Source: an uncultured Bacteroidota bacterium
Lineage (GTDB): Bacteria; Bacteroidota; Bacteroidia; Flavobacteriales; Flavobacteriaceae
Length of the DNA stretch: 51,137 nt
Assembly: GCA_902518355.1 (NCBI GenBank)
Contig: CABYFY010000011.1
Location: forward strand, 1 to 51,137
Direction: 5' to 3'
Shown here: positions 8,426 through 18,100 of the stretch, piece after piece
Position numbering within the stretch: the stretch's first letter is position 1
Layout: the number at the start of each line of letters is the position of its first letter
Position numbers and translations under genes: made by a program
Notes under the pieces: generated by a model
What the model was told of the DNA's origin: nothing
Seen by the model: the letters and a program-made list of their open reading frames with translations, nothing else
Database searches by the model: none

Positions 8426-9830
8426 CAGACAGACCTAGCTTTTCTCCCTCCTCAATCATTAATTTATATGCTTCCTCGTAATTATTTCCAATAACACCCT
8501 CAAGAATAGCCTCTTTTATATTTTCTTTTATTGTTCCAATTGTTTTACATGGACTGAGGTTAAAGACTTTCATGATTTCCGCTCCAGAGATGGGAGGTTG
8601 AAAATTTCTAATATTATCCTTTTCTTCAACCGTGATAATTTTTTCTCTGACAACTCTAAAATTGTCATGATATTTTTTAAATCTATTTTTATTTTTAGTA
8701 GTAATATCAGCTTCGCACAACGTCATTAAATCATCAACAGCCTCACCAGCATCGAATATCAGCCTTCGAACAGCAGAATCAGTAACATTTTCTTGTGCTA
8801 GAACAATAGGTCTAGAGCTCATTAAAACTAACTTTTGAACATATTTCATTTTATCATTTAATGGCATTTTAAGTCTTTTAAACAATTTATATACCATTTT
8901 GCTTCCTTCAAATTCGTGTCCATGAAATGTCCAACCAATTTTTTTATTAAATTTTTTTGTAGGTGCTTTACCAACATCATGTAATAATGCTGCCCATCTC
9001 AACCAGAGGTTATTAGTATTTAAGCAGATGTTATCAAGAACCTCTAGAGTGTGATAAAAATTATCCTTGTGTTTTTGTCCTTCAATTTCATCAATTCCTT
9101 TAAGGTTTGTAAGTTCCGGAATTATCAATTTTAGTAGCCCCGTTTTATCTAAAATTTTAAAACCTTTAGATGGAGTTTTGGTTAAGATAATTTTATTGAT
9201 TTCATCAATTATTCTTTCGCTGGTAATGATGCTAATTCTTTCTTTGAGTTTTGCCATAGTATTTATCAGCTCAGGGTGAATTTCAAAATCTAATTGACAT
9301 GAAAATCTAATAGCTCTTAGCATTCTTAGCGGATCATCTGAAAAGGTAATATTAGAATCCAACGGTGTGTTGATAATCTTTTGATTGATATCACTTAATC
9401 CATCGTGTAAATCAACTAATTCTCCGAAATTATGTTTGTTTAACGAAATTGCAATCGAATTAATTTTGAAATCTCTTCTGTTTATATCGTCTTCCAAGGT
9501 TCCTGACTGAACGATTGGGTTTCTGCTACTAGAGACATATGACTCTTTTCTTGAGCCTACAAATTCTATTTCATATTCTTTATACTTAAAATATGCTGTT
9601 CCAAAGTTTTTAAACACTGTAACAGAAATATTAGGGTCAATAGTATTGGCTATTTTCTTAGCGGCACTTATGCCATCTCCAATTATTAAAATATCTACAT
9701 CTTTAGACTCTCTATTTAGAAAAAAATCCCTAACGAACCCTCCGACAACATAACATTCAATATTATTGTTAGAACAATAATTTGATATTTCGCTAAAAAT
9801 AGGGCTATTTATCGCTTTTTTGAATGCCAT
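8415..9830 (-). CDS. cca: CCA tRNA nucleotidyltransferase with HD domain
   Basis: Adds or repairs the 3'-terminal CCA of tRNAs. The 471-residue protein has a class II nucleotidyltransferase head (VVGGFVRDFFL, then the metal-binding pair DVDILI, residues about 27-48), an RNA-binding helical region (DFKINSIAIS, DPLRMLRAIRFSCQL) and an HD phosphohydrolase domain (LLHDVGKAPTK near 285). The HD extension is common in Bacteroidota versions. The ATG at 9830 directly follows the tsaC stop with no gap, and the end overlaps ctaA by 11 bases, so the two tRNA-maturation genes tsaC and cca are co-transcribed. Confidence 0.96.
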   Translation of the reverse strand: MAFKKAINSPIFSEISNYCSNNNIECYVVGGFVRDFFLNRESKDVDILIIGDGISAAKKIANTIDPNISVTVFKNFGTAYFKYKEYEIEFVGSRKESYVSSSRNPIVQSGTLEDDINRRDFKINSIAISLNKHNFGELVDLHDGLSDINQKIINTPLDSNITFSDDPLRMLRAIRFSCQLDFEIHPELINTMAKLKERISIITSERIIDEINKIILTKTPSKGFKILDKTGLLKLIIPELTNLKGIDEIEGQKHKDNFYHTLEVLDNICLNTNNLWLRWAALLHDVGKAPTKKFNKKIGWTFHGHEFEGSKMVYKLFKRLKMPLNDKMKYVQKLVLMSSRPIVLAQENVTDSAVRRLIFDAGEAVDDLMTLCEADITTKNKNRFKKYHDNFRVVREKIITVEEKDNIRNFQPPISGAEIMKVFNLSPCKTIGTIKENIKEAILEGVIGNNYEEAYKLMIEEGEKLGLSDGK

Positions 9831-10400
9831 TTATCTGATTTTACAATAGTTACCAAACTCGTCAATTTTAATTACTGATGATGGTTTGGTTGACCAGTTA
9901 TATCTCGGCAAATTTACGACATAGTCAACTTGTTTTAAAATATGATTATTTATTTCTGTAAAAGAATTTGGGAATGCTTCTTTGTGAATATTTGCAGAAG
10001 TTGATACGAGAGGTTTATTCATCAGAGAAATTAATTCTAAACAAAACTTATTATTTGGAATCCTAAAACCAATAGATTTATCCTCTGATAATATATGTTT
10101 ACATAAATTCTTCCCTTTTGGGTAAATTACTGTGGTTGGCTCTATTAAACCATCTAATACATCACTAATTATATTGGGTGTAGTATCTGAAAAACTTTGT
10201 ATCATATTATGGTTTTTTACCAGTGATAGCATTGGAGTTTTTATTTTTCTTTTTTTTATCCTGTAAATCTTTTCAACGGCCTTACAATTAGTGGCATCAC
10301 AACCTATCCCCCAAATTGTATCTGTTGGATATAATATTACTCCACCTTTTTGGATGTATTTAAATGCTTTAAGGACTTCCTTATTTACAATATTGATCAT
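9831..10400 (-). CDS. tsaC: L-threonylcarbamoyladenylate synthase (Sua5/YciO/YrdC/TsaC family)
   Basis: Makes threonylcarbamoyl-AMP from threonine, bicarbonate and ATP for the t6A37 modification of ANN-decoding tRNAs. The 189-residue single-domain form carries the YrdC signature GGVILYPTDTIWGIGCDA near the N-terminus, the basic KKRKIKTPML segment, and the late motif KPLVSTSANI. It lacks the C-terminal Sua5 domain, so it is a TsaC/YrdC-type protein. It is the first gene of the five-gene minus-strand run and has a -7 element 19 bases upstream of its ATG. Confidence 0.94.
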   Translation of the reverse strand: MINIVNKEVLKAFKYIQKGGVILYPTDTIWGIGCDATNCKAVEKIYRIKKRKIKTPMLSLVKNHNMIQSFSDTTPNIISDVLDGLIEPTTVIYPKGKNLCKHILSEDKSIGFRIPNNKFCLELISLMNKPLVSTSANIHKEAFPNSFTEINNHILKQVDYVVNLPRYNWSTKPSSVIKIDEFGNYCKIR

Positions 10401-10418
10401 TAATAAATATATTTACAA

Positions 10419-10426
10419 CAAAAATA
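10419..10426 (-). promoter_or_regulatory. Bacteroidota-type -7 element (TATTTTTG) for the tsaC-cca-ctaA-uvrB run
   Basis: On the minus strand TATTTTTG fits TAnnTTTG in the 36-base gap between divergent tsaC and the kinase gene. No TTG is found 19 bases further up; that position lies inside the divergent gene. Confidence 0.5.
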
Positions 10427-10436
10427 TAAATACCTT

Positions 10437-11189
10437 TTGAATAAATTTTTTTTAATTCGAGATAAGTATATAAAGTACAAAGATGAAATCATCAATGTAA
10501 TTGAAAATATAGATTCCAATGGTATTGTTATGAAAGATTCTAGAAACACTGTAAAAAAAGTAAACATTGATAATTTAAAAATAAATGTTAAGTGTTTTAA
10601 AAAACCTAATTTTTTTAACAGAATTATTTACACATTTTTTAGATCAAGTAAAGCTTCCCGATCTTACTACTTTGCAGATAAGTTAAGGAATATGGGTATT
10701 AATTCACCTTATCCAATTTGTTACTATGAGAAATTAAAGTTTGGAATTATTCAGCAAAGTTTTTACGTTTCAAAAAATATAAATTATGACTTTGACTTAG
10801 ATTACATCTTTATTAACAAAAAATTAAAAGACAGAGATAATTTGATAAAAAAATTTACAAAATTTACCTTTAGACTTCATGAAAACGGTGTAATGTTCCT
10901 TGATCATTCAAGAAGTAATACAATTATCAAAAAAAATAACAATAACTATAAGTTTTATCTTATAGATCTTAACAGAATGAAATTTAAAAAATTATCTTTC
11001 AAACAAAGGTGTAGAAATTTTAGAAGACTTAAAATGGATGATGAATTGATAGAAAAAGTGAGTTTATACTATTCTGAGATGATAAATCGTGATAATCGAT
11101 TAATTTTTGATATGATTAAAAAATATTCTGTGAATTTTGAAAATAATAGGAGATTGAGAATAAAAGTTAAAAATATTTTTAGATTTTAA
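10437..11189 (+). CDS. Lipopolysaccharide kinase InaA/WaaP-like (Kdo kinase-type) protein
   Basis: A 250-residue basic cytoplasmic protein of the eukaryotic-like protein kinase fold used for LPS core sugars. The catalytic loop is recognisable as LDHSRSNTI (Asp156, Asn161) and the metal-binding Asp as LIDLNR (Asp177). A basic region at about 50-85 (KCFKKPNFFNRIIYTFFRSSKASRS) is typical of Bacteroidota members. It probably phosphorylates Kdo or another lipid A-core sugar; kdsD, which feeds Kdo synthesis, lies elsewhere in this window. The start is a TTG, chosen because it gives a family-length N-terminus; the first ATG would remove the conserved start. ruvX follows after one base. Confidence 0.75.
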   Translation: MNKFFLIRDKYIKYKDEIINVIENIDSNGIVMKDSRNTVKKVNIDNLKINVKCFKKPNFFNRIIYTFFRSSKASRSYYFADKLRNMGINSPYPICYYEKLKFGIIQQSFYVSKNINYDFDLDYIFINKKLKDRDNLIKKFTKFTFRLHENGVMFLDHSRSNTIIKKNNNNYKFYLIDLNRMKFKKLSFKQRCRNFRRLKMDDELIEKVSLYYSEMINRDNRLIFDMIKKYSVNFENNRRLRIKVKNIFRF

Positions 11190-11190
11190 A

Positions 11191-11616
11191 ATGATATCAA
11201 AGTTTTTAGGGATTGATTATGGGTTATTAAGGACTGGTCTTTCTATATCTGACTCAGATAAAATCTTTGCATTTCCTTTGGAGACAATTGAGACTAATAA
11301 ATTAATCAATCACTTAAGTACCTTAATAGAAAATGAGAATATTTCTAGAATCATAATAGGTCAACCCAAAAGGTTTTCTGGACAGAATTCAGAAATAGAA
11401 TCTTCGATATTAAAATTTATAGATTCAATTTCAAATATTTTTGATAAAAATCAAATCTTTCGATACGATGAAAGATTTACTTCTAAAATAGCTAAAAAGG
11501 CAATCATTTCGTCTGGAATTAAAAAGAAGGCAAGATCTGATAAATCACTTGTAGACAAGATTAGTGCTACTATTATTCTACAAGATTATTTGCAAGCTTA
11601 TAATTCTAATTCATAA
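11191..11616 (+). CDS. ruvX: Holliday junction resolvase-like / pre-16S rRNA nuclease YqgF (RuvX)
   Basis: RNase H-fold protein of 141 residues. Motifs are the first Asp in LGIDYGLLRTGLSIS, the IIIGQP strand, RYDERFTS with a conserved Glu, and the C-terminal KSLVDKISATIILQDYL with a catalytic Asp. YqgF proteins process the 5' end of 16S rRNA in E. coli and were first proposed as Holliday junction resolvases. The gene sits one base after the kinase gene and before def. Confidence 0.94.
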   Translation: MISKFLGIDYGLLRTGLSISDSDKIFAFPLETIETNKLINHLSTLIENENISRIIIGQPKRFSGQNSEIESSILKFIDSISNIFDKNQIFRYDERFTSKIAKKAIISSGIKKKARSDKSLVDKISATIILQDYLQAYNSNS

Positions 11617-11628
11617 GTTTTAATGTTG

Positions 11629-11636
11629 TAATTTTG
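11629..11636 (+). promoter_or_regulatory. Bacteroidota-type -7 element (TAATTTTG) for def
   Basis: TAATTTTG fits TAnnTTTG in the 34-base gap between ruvX and def, ending 14 bases before the def ATG. No matching TTG is present 19 bases upstream. Confidence 0.4.
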
Positions 11637-11650
11637 AAAAAATTTTTTTC

Positions 11651-12226
11651 ATGATACTACCCATTGTTGGCTATGGTAACCCTATTTTAAAGAAAAGAGC
11701 CCAGATAATAGAAAAAAACTATCCTGACTTAAAAGCGTTAATTAGTGATATGTTTGAAACAATGTATTATGCCAGTGGGGTAGGTTTAGCCGCTCCACAA
11801 ATTGGAAAAAGTATTCGACTGTTTATTATTGACACCTCTATATTTGACAGCGAGGATTTTGAGCAAACGTCAGGGTTTAAGACTGCCACTTTAAAAAAAA
11901 TATTTATAAATCCCGAAATTATTGATGAATCCGGAGACACCAAACCATTTGAAGAGGGTTGTTTAAGTATACCCAATGTAAGGGAAATCATTAACAGAAA
12001 ATCTGAAATTACGTTAAGTTATTTTGATGAGAACTTCGTTCATCATCAAGACACTTTTAGTGGTATCATTGCAAGAGTAATACAACACGAATATGATCAC
12101 ATTGAAGGTGTTTTATTTACTGATAAAGTTTCCCCATTTAAAAAGAAATTACTTAAGGCTAAACTAAACAACATACTGAATGGAAAAGTTTCTGTTGATT
12201 ATTCTATGAATTTTTACAAAAAGTAG
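11651..12226 (+). CDS. def: Peptide deformylase
   Basis: Metalloenzyme that removes the formyl group from nascent proteins. All three family motifs are intact: GVGLAAPQIG (43-52), EGCLSIP with the metal-binding Cys104, and HEYDH (146-150) with the two His ligands and the catalytic Glu. At 191 residues it is a usual Bacteroidota def. It belongs to the plus-strand series kinase-ruvX-def-MATE-PAP2 and is followed by the MATE gene after two bases. Confidence 0.97.
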   Translation: MILPIVGYGNPILKKRAQIIEKNYPDLKALISDMFETMYYASGVGLAAPQIGKSIRLFIIDTSIFDSEDFEQTSGFKTATLKKIFINPEIIDESGDTKPFEEGCLSIPNVREIINRKSEITLSYFDENFVHHQDTFSGIIARVIQHEYDHIEGVLFTDKVSPFKKKLLKAKLNNILNGKVSVDYSMNFYKK

Positions 12227-12228
12227 TC

Positions 12229-13602
12229 TTGATTTTAAATAATTATACCAAGGAAATTTCTTATAATTTAAAACTTTCATACCCGATTATTTTGGGTTTA
12301 TTAGGACACACTCTAGTTGGAATGATTGATAATATAATGGTTGGAAAATTAGATCCAACAAATCTTGCCGCAGTTTCATTGGGAAATAGTTTTATTTTTA
12401 TTGCAATGTCAATTGGAATTGGTTTTTCAGCAGCGATAACTCCAGTTGTAGCTGAAGCTCATAGTAAAAATCATACCATTGATTTAAAAAAGTCATTTGT
12501 AAATGGGTTTTTAATGTGCTTAATTCTTGGAGTTTTTTTATTTCTAGCAATTATATTATGTAAACCTTTACTTTTTATGCTTGATCAGCCAAAAAATGTT
12601 GTAAATCTTGCTATTCCATACTTAGAAATAGTTGCTGCTTCATTGATTCCACTACTAATGTTTCAGGCTTTAAAACAGTATAGTGATGGATTGTCTTTAA
12701 CTTCAAATCCTATGTACGCAACTGTCTTAGCAAATATTATTAATGTTGTGGTCAACTACATATTAATTTTTGGTAAGTTTGGTTTTCCAGCAATGGGGAT
12801 AATTGGTGCGGCCATTGGCACATTAGTCTCTAGAATCATTATGTTTTCTTTTTTATTCTTTTTACTGTATAATAAGGACATAATCAAGAATTATATTAAA
12901 AATATTTTTAGATTTATCATTGATAAATCAATGATAGAGAAAATTCTATCACTAGGTTTTCCAACATCATTACAAATGCTATTCGAGGTTGGGATCTTTA
13001 CTTCTGCTATTTGGTTAAGCGGATTGCTCGGTGAGATAACTCAGTCTGCAAATCAAATTGTATTAAACATATCTTCTATGACTTTTATGATTGCAAGCGG
13101 ATTAGGTGTTAGTGCTGCAATAAGATCAGGAAATCAGAAAGGTTTAGAAAACTACAAAGAACTCAAAAGGATATCATTATCTATTTTGTTACTTGGAATC
13201 TTTTTTGCACTAATTTTTACATTATTAATAATTATTTTTAGAGAATATCTGCCTTATATATATATCGATATTTCTGATGTTTATAACTATGAAAAAAATA
13301 TTATAATAGTTCAAAAATCTGCAAAACTATTTATTATTGTTGCCTTATTCCAGTTGTTTGATAGTGCTCAGGTAATCATTTTAGGAGCATTAAGAGGTAT
13401 GCAAGATGTAAAAATACCTACAGTTATTGTGTTTATAGCTTACTGGGTAATAGGCTTCCCTATTAGTTTTTATTTTGGTGATATTAATATGCTACAAGAG
13501 ATTGGGATTTGGATTGGGTTGCTGTGTGGTCTTTTATTTTCTGCTGTTTTTCTATATTTAAGATTTAATTATTTAGCTAATAGCAAGATCCATAATGTTT
13601 GA
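12229..13602 (+). CDS. MATE family multidrug/Na+ efflux transporter
   Basis: A polytopic inner-membrane protein of 457 residues with about twelve hydrophobic helices in two repeated halves. The N-terminus (SYPIILGLLGHTLVGMIDNIMVGKL) and the pattern LAAVSLGNS, QALKQYSDGLS, FPAMGIIGAAIGT are typical of the MATE / NorM family, which export cationic compounds in exchange for Na+ or H+. The start is TTG, two bases after the def stop. Its end overlaps the PAP2 gene by eight bases. The substrate cannot be predicted. Confidence 0.92.
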   Translation: MILNNYTKEISYNLKLSYPIILGLLGHTLVGMIDNIMVGKLDPTNLAAVSLGNSFIFIAMSIGIGFSAAITPVVAEAHSKNHTIDLKKSFVNGFLMCLILGVFLFLAIILCKPLLFMLDQPKNVVNLAIPYLEIVAASLIPLLMFQALKQYSDGLSLTSNPMYATVLANIINVVVNYILIFGKFGFPAMGIIGAAIGTLVSRIIMFSFLFFLLYNKDIIKNYIKNIFRFIIDKSMIEKILSLGFPTSLQMLFEVGIFTSAIWLSGLLGEITQSANQIVLNISSMTFMIASGLGVSAAIRSGNQKGLENYKELKRISLSILLLGIFFALIFTLLIIIFREYLPYIYIDISDVYNYEKNIIIVQKSAKLFIIVALFQLFDSAQVIILGALRGMQDVKIPTVIVFIAYWVIGFPISFYFGDINMLQEIGIWIGLLCGLLFSAVFLYLRFNYLANSKIHNV

Positions 13603-14170
13603 TAGAATAAAACAAATAGATACTGAACTGCTTATTTTTCTCAATAACCTTGGAAATAAATCTTGGGATCCCTTATGGGTTTCAATCACAGATAAGTTTA
13701 CTTTTCTTCCTTTATTTATTTTAATTATATTTTTTCTTTTTAAGAAAAACGGAACAAAAGGACTGTTAGTAATTTTATTATTTATTTCTGTTTTAATATT
13801 ATTTACAGATCAATTTACTAATGTAGTTAAAGACTTTACACAAAGGCTAAGACCCTGTAGATTAGATGAATTACAAGGTTTATTAAGAGATATTGATATT
13901 AGATGTGGAAAGTATGGTTTTTTCTCGGCACATGCTGCAAATTCCATTTCAGTGACCATATTTATAATTAATTGTGTTGATGAATCAGTAAAAAAATTTT
14001 TGAAACCAGTACTTATTTTATGGGTAATGATTTTTTCTTACTCAAGAATTTATTTAGGAGTACACTATCCTCTTGATACTATATTCGGTCTCTCATTTGG
14101 GATATTTTCTGGATTTTTATTCAAGTACATATATAATTATTTTATATCTGTGAAAGTATTTTCTGACTAG
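13595..14170 (+). CDS. PAP2 superfamily phosphatase (undecaprenyl-PP or phosphatidate phosphatase-like)
   Basis: A 191-residue membrane protein with about five hydrophobic helices and the three PAP2 phosphatase motifs: KDFTQRLRP, FSAHAANS (a SAHA variant of the usual PSGH), and SRIYLGVHYPLD. The active site therefore faces the periplasm. Such short membrane forms act on undecaprenyl pyrophosphate or phosphatidylglycerol phosphate; which one cannot be told. It overlaps the MATE gene by eight bases at its start and convergent meaB by 29 bases at its end. Confidence 0.88.
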   Translation: MFDRIKQIDTELLIFLNNLGNKSWDPLWVSITDKFTFLPLFILIIFFLFKKNGTKGLLVILLFISVLILFTDQFTNVVKDFTQRLRPCRLDELQGLLRDIDIRCGKYGFFSAHAANSISVTIFIINCVDESVKKFLKPVLILWVMIFSYSRIYLGVHYPLDTIFGLSFGIFSGFLFKYIYNYFISVKVFSD

Positions 14171-15125
14171 CTTCAAATACTGTGATTTTTTGTTGTTCTA
14201 TTTCCTTGAATAATTTATCTAAATTAATATCAACAGATTTCTTATTAAAAAATGATATTCTTAAAGATTCATTAATGATATTGAGTAAGTTAGTTTTATT
14301 TTGATTAATTCTATTTTCAAAAAAATAATTATTCTTTTTTGTCAGTGACACGTATTCATTAATACAATCCCAAATATTTTCTAATCCTTCTTTTTTTATA
14401 CTACTACATGTTACAACCTTTGGTTTCCAATTAGAACTTTTAATTGGAAACAGCTGCAATGCAAGTTTGAATTCATTTTTTGCTTTTATCGACTCTTCAA
14501 TATTATTTCCATCACATTTGTTAATGACTATTAGGTCAGACATTTCAATAATTCCCCTTTTTATTCCTTGCAGTTCATCTCCTGACCCGGTTATTTTTAG
14601 TAAAAGAAAAAAATCTACCATATCAGAAACACTAATTTCATTTTGACCAACACCAACCGTTTCAACCAATATTATCTCGTACCCAGCAGACTCACATAAA
14701 AAAATTGATTCAGGTGTATTTTTTCCAACCCCACCCTTAAAGTTTGAAGCTGGACTAGGTCTTATAAACACATTATTCTTTGTAGAAAGTGTTTCCATTC
14801 GAGTTTTGTCCCCTAATATACTTCCCTTGGTAGCTCTACTTGATGGGTCAATTGTAAGAACCGCTATTTTAATCCCTTGATTACTTAAAAAGTTCCCGAA
14901 GGCCTCTATAAATGTACTTTTTCCTGCTCCAGGAACTCCTGTTATACCTATCCTGATTGTATTTTTATTTTTAGGTTTAAGATTAGCAAGAATTTGACTT
15001 GATATTTCTCTGTCAGAATCATTATTGCTTTCACAAAGGGTTATAGCCTTAGATAAGGCGCTAATGTTTCCTTCTCTAATTTTATTACAAATTTCTTGTG
15101 GATTAATATTTCTTTTTACTTCCAA
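14142..15125 (-). CDS. meaB: Methylmalonyl-CoA mutase-associated GTPase MeaB
   Basis: G3E-type P-loop GTPase of 327 residues that loads and protects adenosylcobalamin in methylmalonyl-CoA mutase. The Walker A motif GVPGAGKST is at 63-71, followed by LTIDPSS, DKTRME, ETVGVGQNE and the NKCD guanine-specificity motif. The start is a TTG at 15125; no ATG lies in a suitable place. It begins seven bases after the secA stop, so it is probably read from the secA transcript. The adenosyltransferase that makes its cofactor is at 18889-19425 on the same strand. The mutase itself is not in the window. Confidence 0.95.
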   Translation of the reverse strand: MEVKRNINPQEICNKIREGNISALSKAITLCESNNDSDREISSQILANLKPKNKNTIRIGITGVPGAGKSTFIEAFGNFLSNQGIKIAVLTIDPSSRATKGSILGDKTRMETLSTKNNVFIRPSPASNFKGGVGKNTPESIFLCESAGYEIILVETVGVGQNEISVSDMVDFFLLLKITGSGDELQGIKRGIIEMSDLIVINKCDGNNIEESIKAKNEFKLALQLFPIKSSNWKPKVVTCSSIKKEGLENIWDCINEYVSLTKKNNYFFENRINQNKTNLLNIINESLRISFFNKKSVDINLDKLFKEIEQQKITVFEASQKILSQI

Positions 15126-15132
15126 GATCGGA

Positions 15133-18100
15133 TTAAATATTTTCTGTAATTAGCCAATCACCACTTTCAATCAATTTTTCAGCGTGTTTATACTTTAATG
15201 TTTTGCTCTCTCCGTTTTTGATATTTTTAATTGTAACCTTGTCATTTCTACCAACTTTAGGTTTAGTTCTTACTATAGTTTCAACAGGGCTGTTTTGTTG
15301 TCTGTTTGTAATTGCTCTATTTCTTTGCCTTAATTCTTCTGTATTAGGGATTTCGTCTTTTGAGGTATTTACTTTTAAAGGTTTCCTTGAGCCTGCCTCT
15401 TGAACATTTTTATTACTATCAGTTGCGATTTCGGCTTTAAATAAAAAAGATAATATTTCCTTATTTACGGAGTCAATAAGTGATTTAAATAATTCAAAGG
15501 CTTCAAATTTATATATTAGAAGAGGGTCTTTTTGTTCATGGACTGCAAGTTGTACTGACTGCTTTAATTCGTCCATCTTTCTTAAATGAGTTTTCCATGA
15601 ATTATCAAGAATTGCTAAGGATATATTTTTTTCAAAATCAGTTACAAGTTGATCTCCCTTAGAATTGTATGCTTTTTCCAAATCAGTTATTACCTGGAGG
15701 TTTTTTATTCCATCCGTAAATGGAACAACAATCCGCTTAAATTTTTCTCTTTGTTTTTCATAAACATGTTTGATAACAGGGTAGGCTAGTTTGGCGTTAT
15801 TTTCAATTTTATTTATATAATGACTCAGCACAACCTTATAAATCTTATCTATGATTTCTTTATCTGGCATCGATTCAAAAGAGTTAGCATCTATTTCGGT
15901 AGTAACAGAAAAGTATTTGATAAGTTCAAATTCATAGTTTTTAAAATCATTCGCAGCCTTATTATCAAGCACAATATTTTCACAAGTATCATATATCATA
16001 TTTGAAATATCAATTCTAAGTCTTTCACCAAATAAAGAGTTATTTCTTCTTATGTAAATTACTTCCCTTTGAGCATTCATTACATCATCGTACTCTAATA
16101 ATCTTTTTCTGATTCCAAAGTTATTTTCTTCAACTTTCTTTTGGGCTCTTTCGATAGAGTTAGTTATCATTGAATGTTGTATAACCTCACCTTCTTCTAA
16201 CCCCATCCTATCCATCATTTTTGCAATTCTTTCTGTTCCAAATAGCCTCATTAAATTGTCTTCCAAGGAGACATAAAATTGGGAGCTACCAGGATCACCT
16301 TGTCTTCCAGATCTACCTCTAAGTTGTCTATCAACTCTTCTTGAGTCATGTCTTTCGGTTCCAATTATTGCTAATCCACCGCTATCTTTTACGAGATCAG
16401 AAAGTTTAATATCAGTACCACGACCAGCCATGTTAGTAGCTATGGTAACTTGACCAGGTTTCCCTGCTTCAGCAACTATATCTGATTCTTTTTTATGTAG
16501 TTTGGCATTTAATATATTATGAGGAATTTTTCTAATCTTTAGCATTCTTCCAAGAAGTTCACTAATTTCAACAGATGTAGTTCCGATAAGTACTGGTCTT
16601 CCAGACCTGGACAACTCTGTAACTTCATCTATGACAGCATTGTATTTTTCCCTCTTGGTTTTAAATACTAAATCCTCTTTATCACTTCTCTGAATTGGTC
16701 GATTTGTTGGAATTTCCATTACATCCAACTTATAAATTTCCCAAAATTCACCAGCTTCTGTTATAGCTGTTCCGGTCATTCCAGAAAGTTTGTTATACAT
16801 CCTAAAGTAATTCTGTAGTGTTATAGTTGCAAAGGTTTGAGTAGCGGCTTCAATTTTAACATTTTCCTTAGCCTCAATTGCTTGATGAAGTCCATCACTG
16901 TATCTTCTACCGTCCATAATTCTACCAGTCTGCTCATCAACAATCATTACTTTATTATCCATAACTACATACTGAATATCTTTTTCAAATAAGGCATATG
17001 CTTTAAGTAATTGGTTTATTGTATGAATCCTCTCAGATTTTATGCTAAAGTCTCTGTATAATTCGTCTTTTTCTTTAGCTTCATCTTCTTTTGACAAACC
17101 TTTATTTTCAATTTTTGAAATTTCAATACCAATTTCTGGCATTATAAAAAAATCAGGATCATCTTTTCCGGAAATAAACTCAATTCCTTTATCTGTCAAT
17201 TCAATTTGATTATTTTTCTCGTCAATAACATAATAGAGATCTTTATCAACTTTTGGCATCTCTCTATTATTATCTTGCATATAGAAGTTTTCGGTTTTCT
17301 GTAAAAGCTGTTTTACTCCCTCTTCACTCAGATATTTAATTAATGCTTTATTTTTAGGAATTCCTCTAAAAACCCTTAATAAATTAAATGAACCTTCTTC
17401 CTCATTTCCTGAATTAATTAGGTTTTTTGCGTCAGCCAATGTATTAATAAGGAGCTTTCTTTGAGTTGAAACTATTCTCTCAATTTTAGGTTTTAACTCA
17501 TTAAACTCATGTTTATCCCCTTTAGGGATGGCACCTGAAATAATTAAAGGAGTTCTTGCATCGTCAATTAATACTGAATCAACCTCATCAACGATTGCAA
17601 AATTATGCTTTCTTTGAACCAGGTCATCAGGTGAGTTAGCCATATTATCTCTTAAATAATCAAAACCAAATTCGTTATTTGTTCCATATGTAATATCAGC
17701 GTTATATGCTTTTTTTCTTTCTGCCGAATTTGGCTTGTGATAATCAATACAATCTACACTCAATCCATGAAATTCAAAGATTGGTGACATCCATGAACTA
17801 TCTCTTTTTGCAAGGTAGTCGTTAACAGTAACCAAATGAACACCTCTTCCTGTTAGAGCATTTAGGTAAACAGGTAAGGTTGCAACAAGTGTCTTACCCT
17901 CACCAGTTTGCATTTCAGCTATTTTGCCTTGATGCATAGCTACTCCACCAACTAACTGAACATCATAATGAACCATATCCCAAACTATATTTTTTCCTGC
18001 AGCATCCCAAGTGTTTTTCCAGTAAGATTTATTATTTTTTATTTGTATATAATCCTTTCTTGATGAAAGTTCTATGTCATTGTCATTAACTTCAACTATT

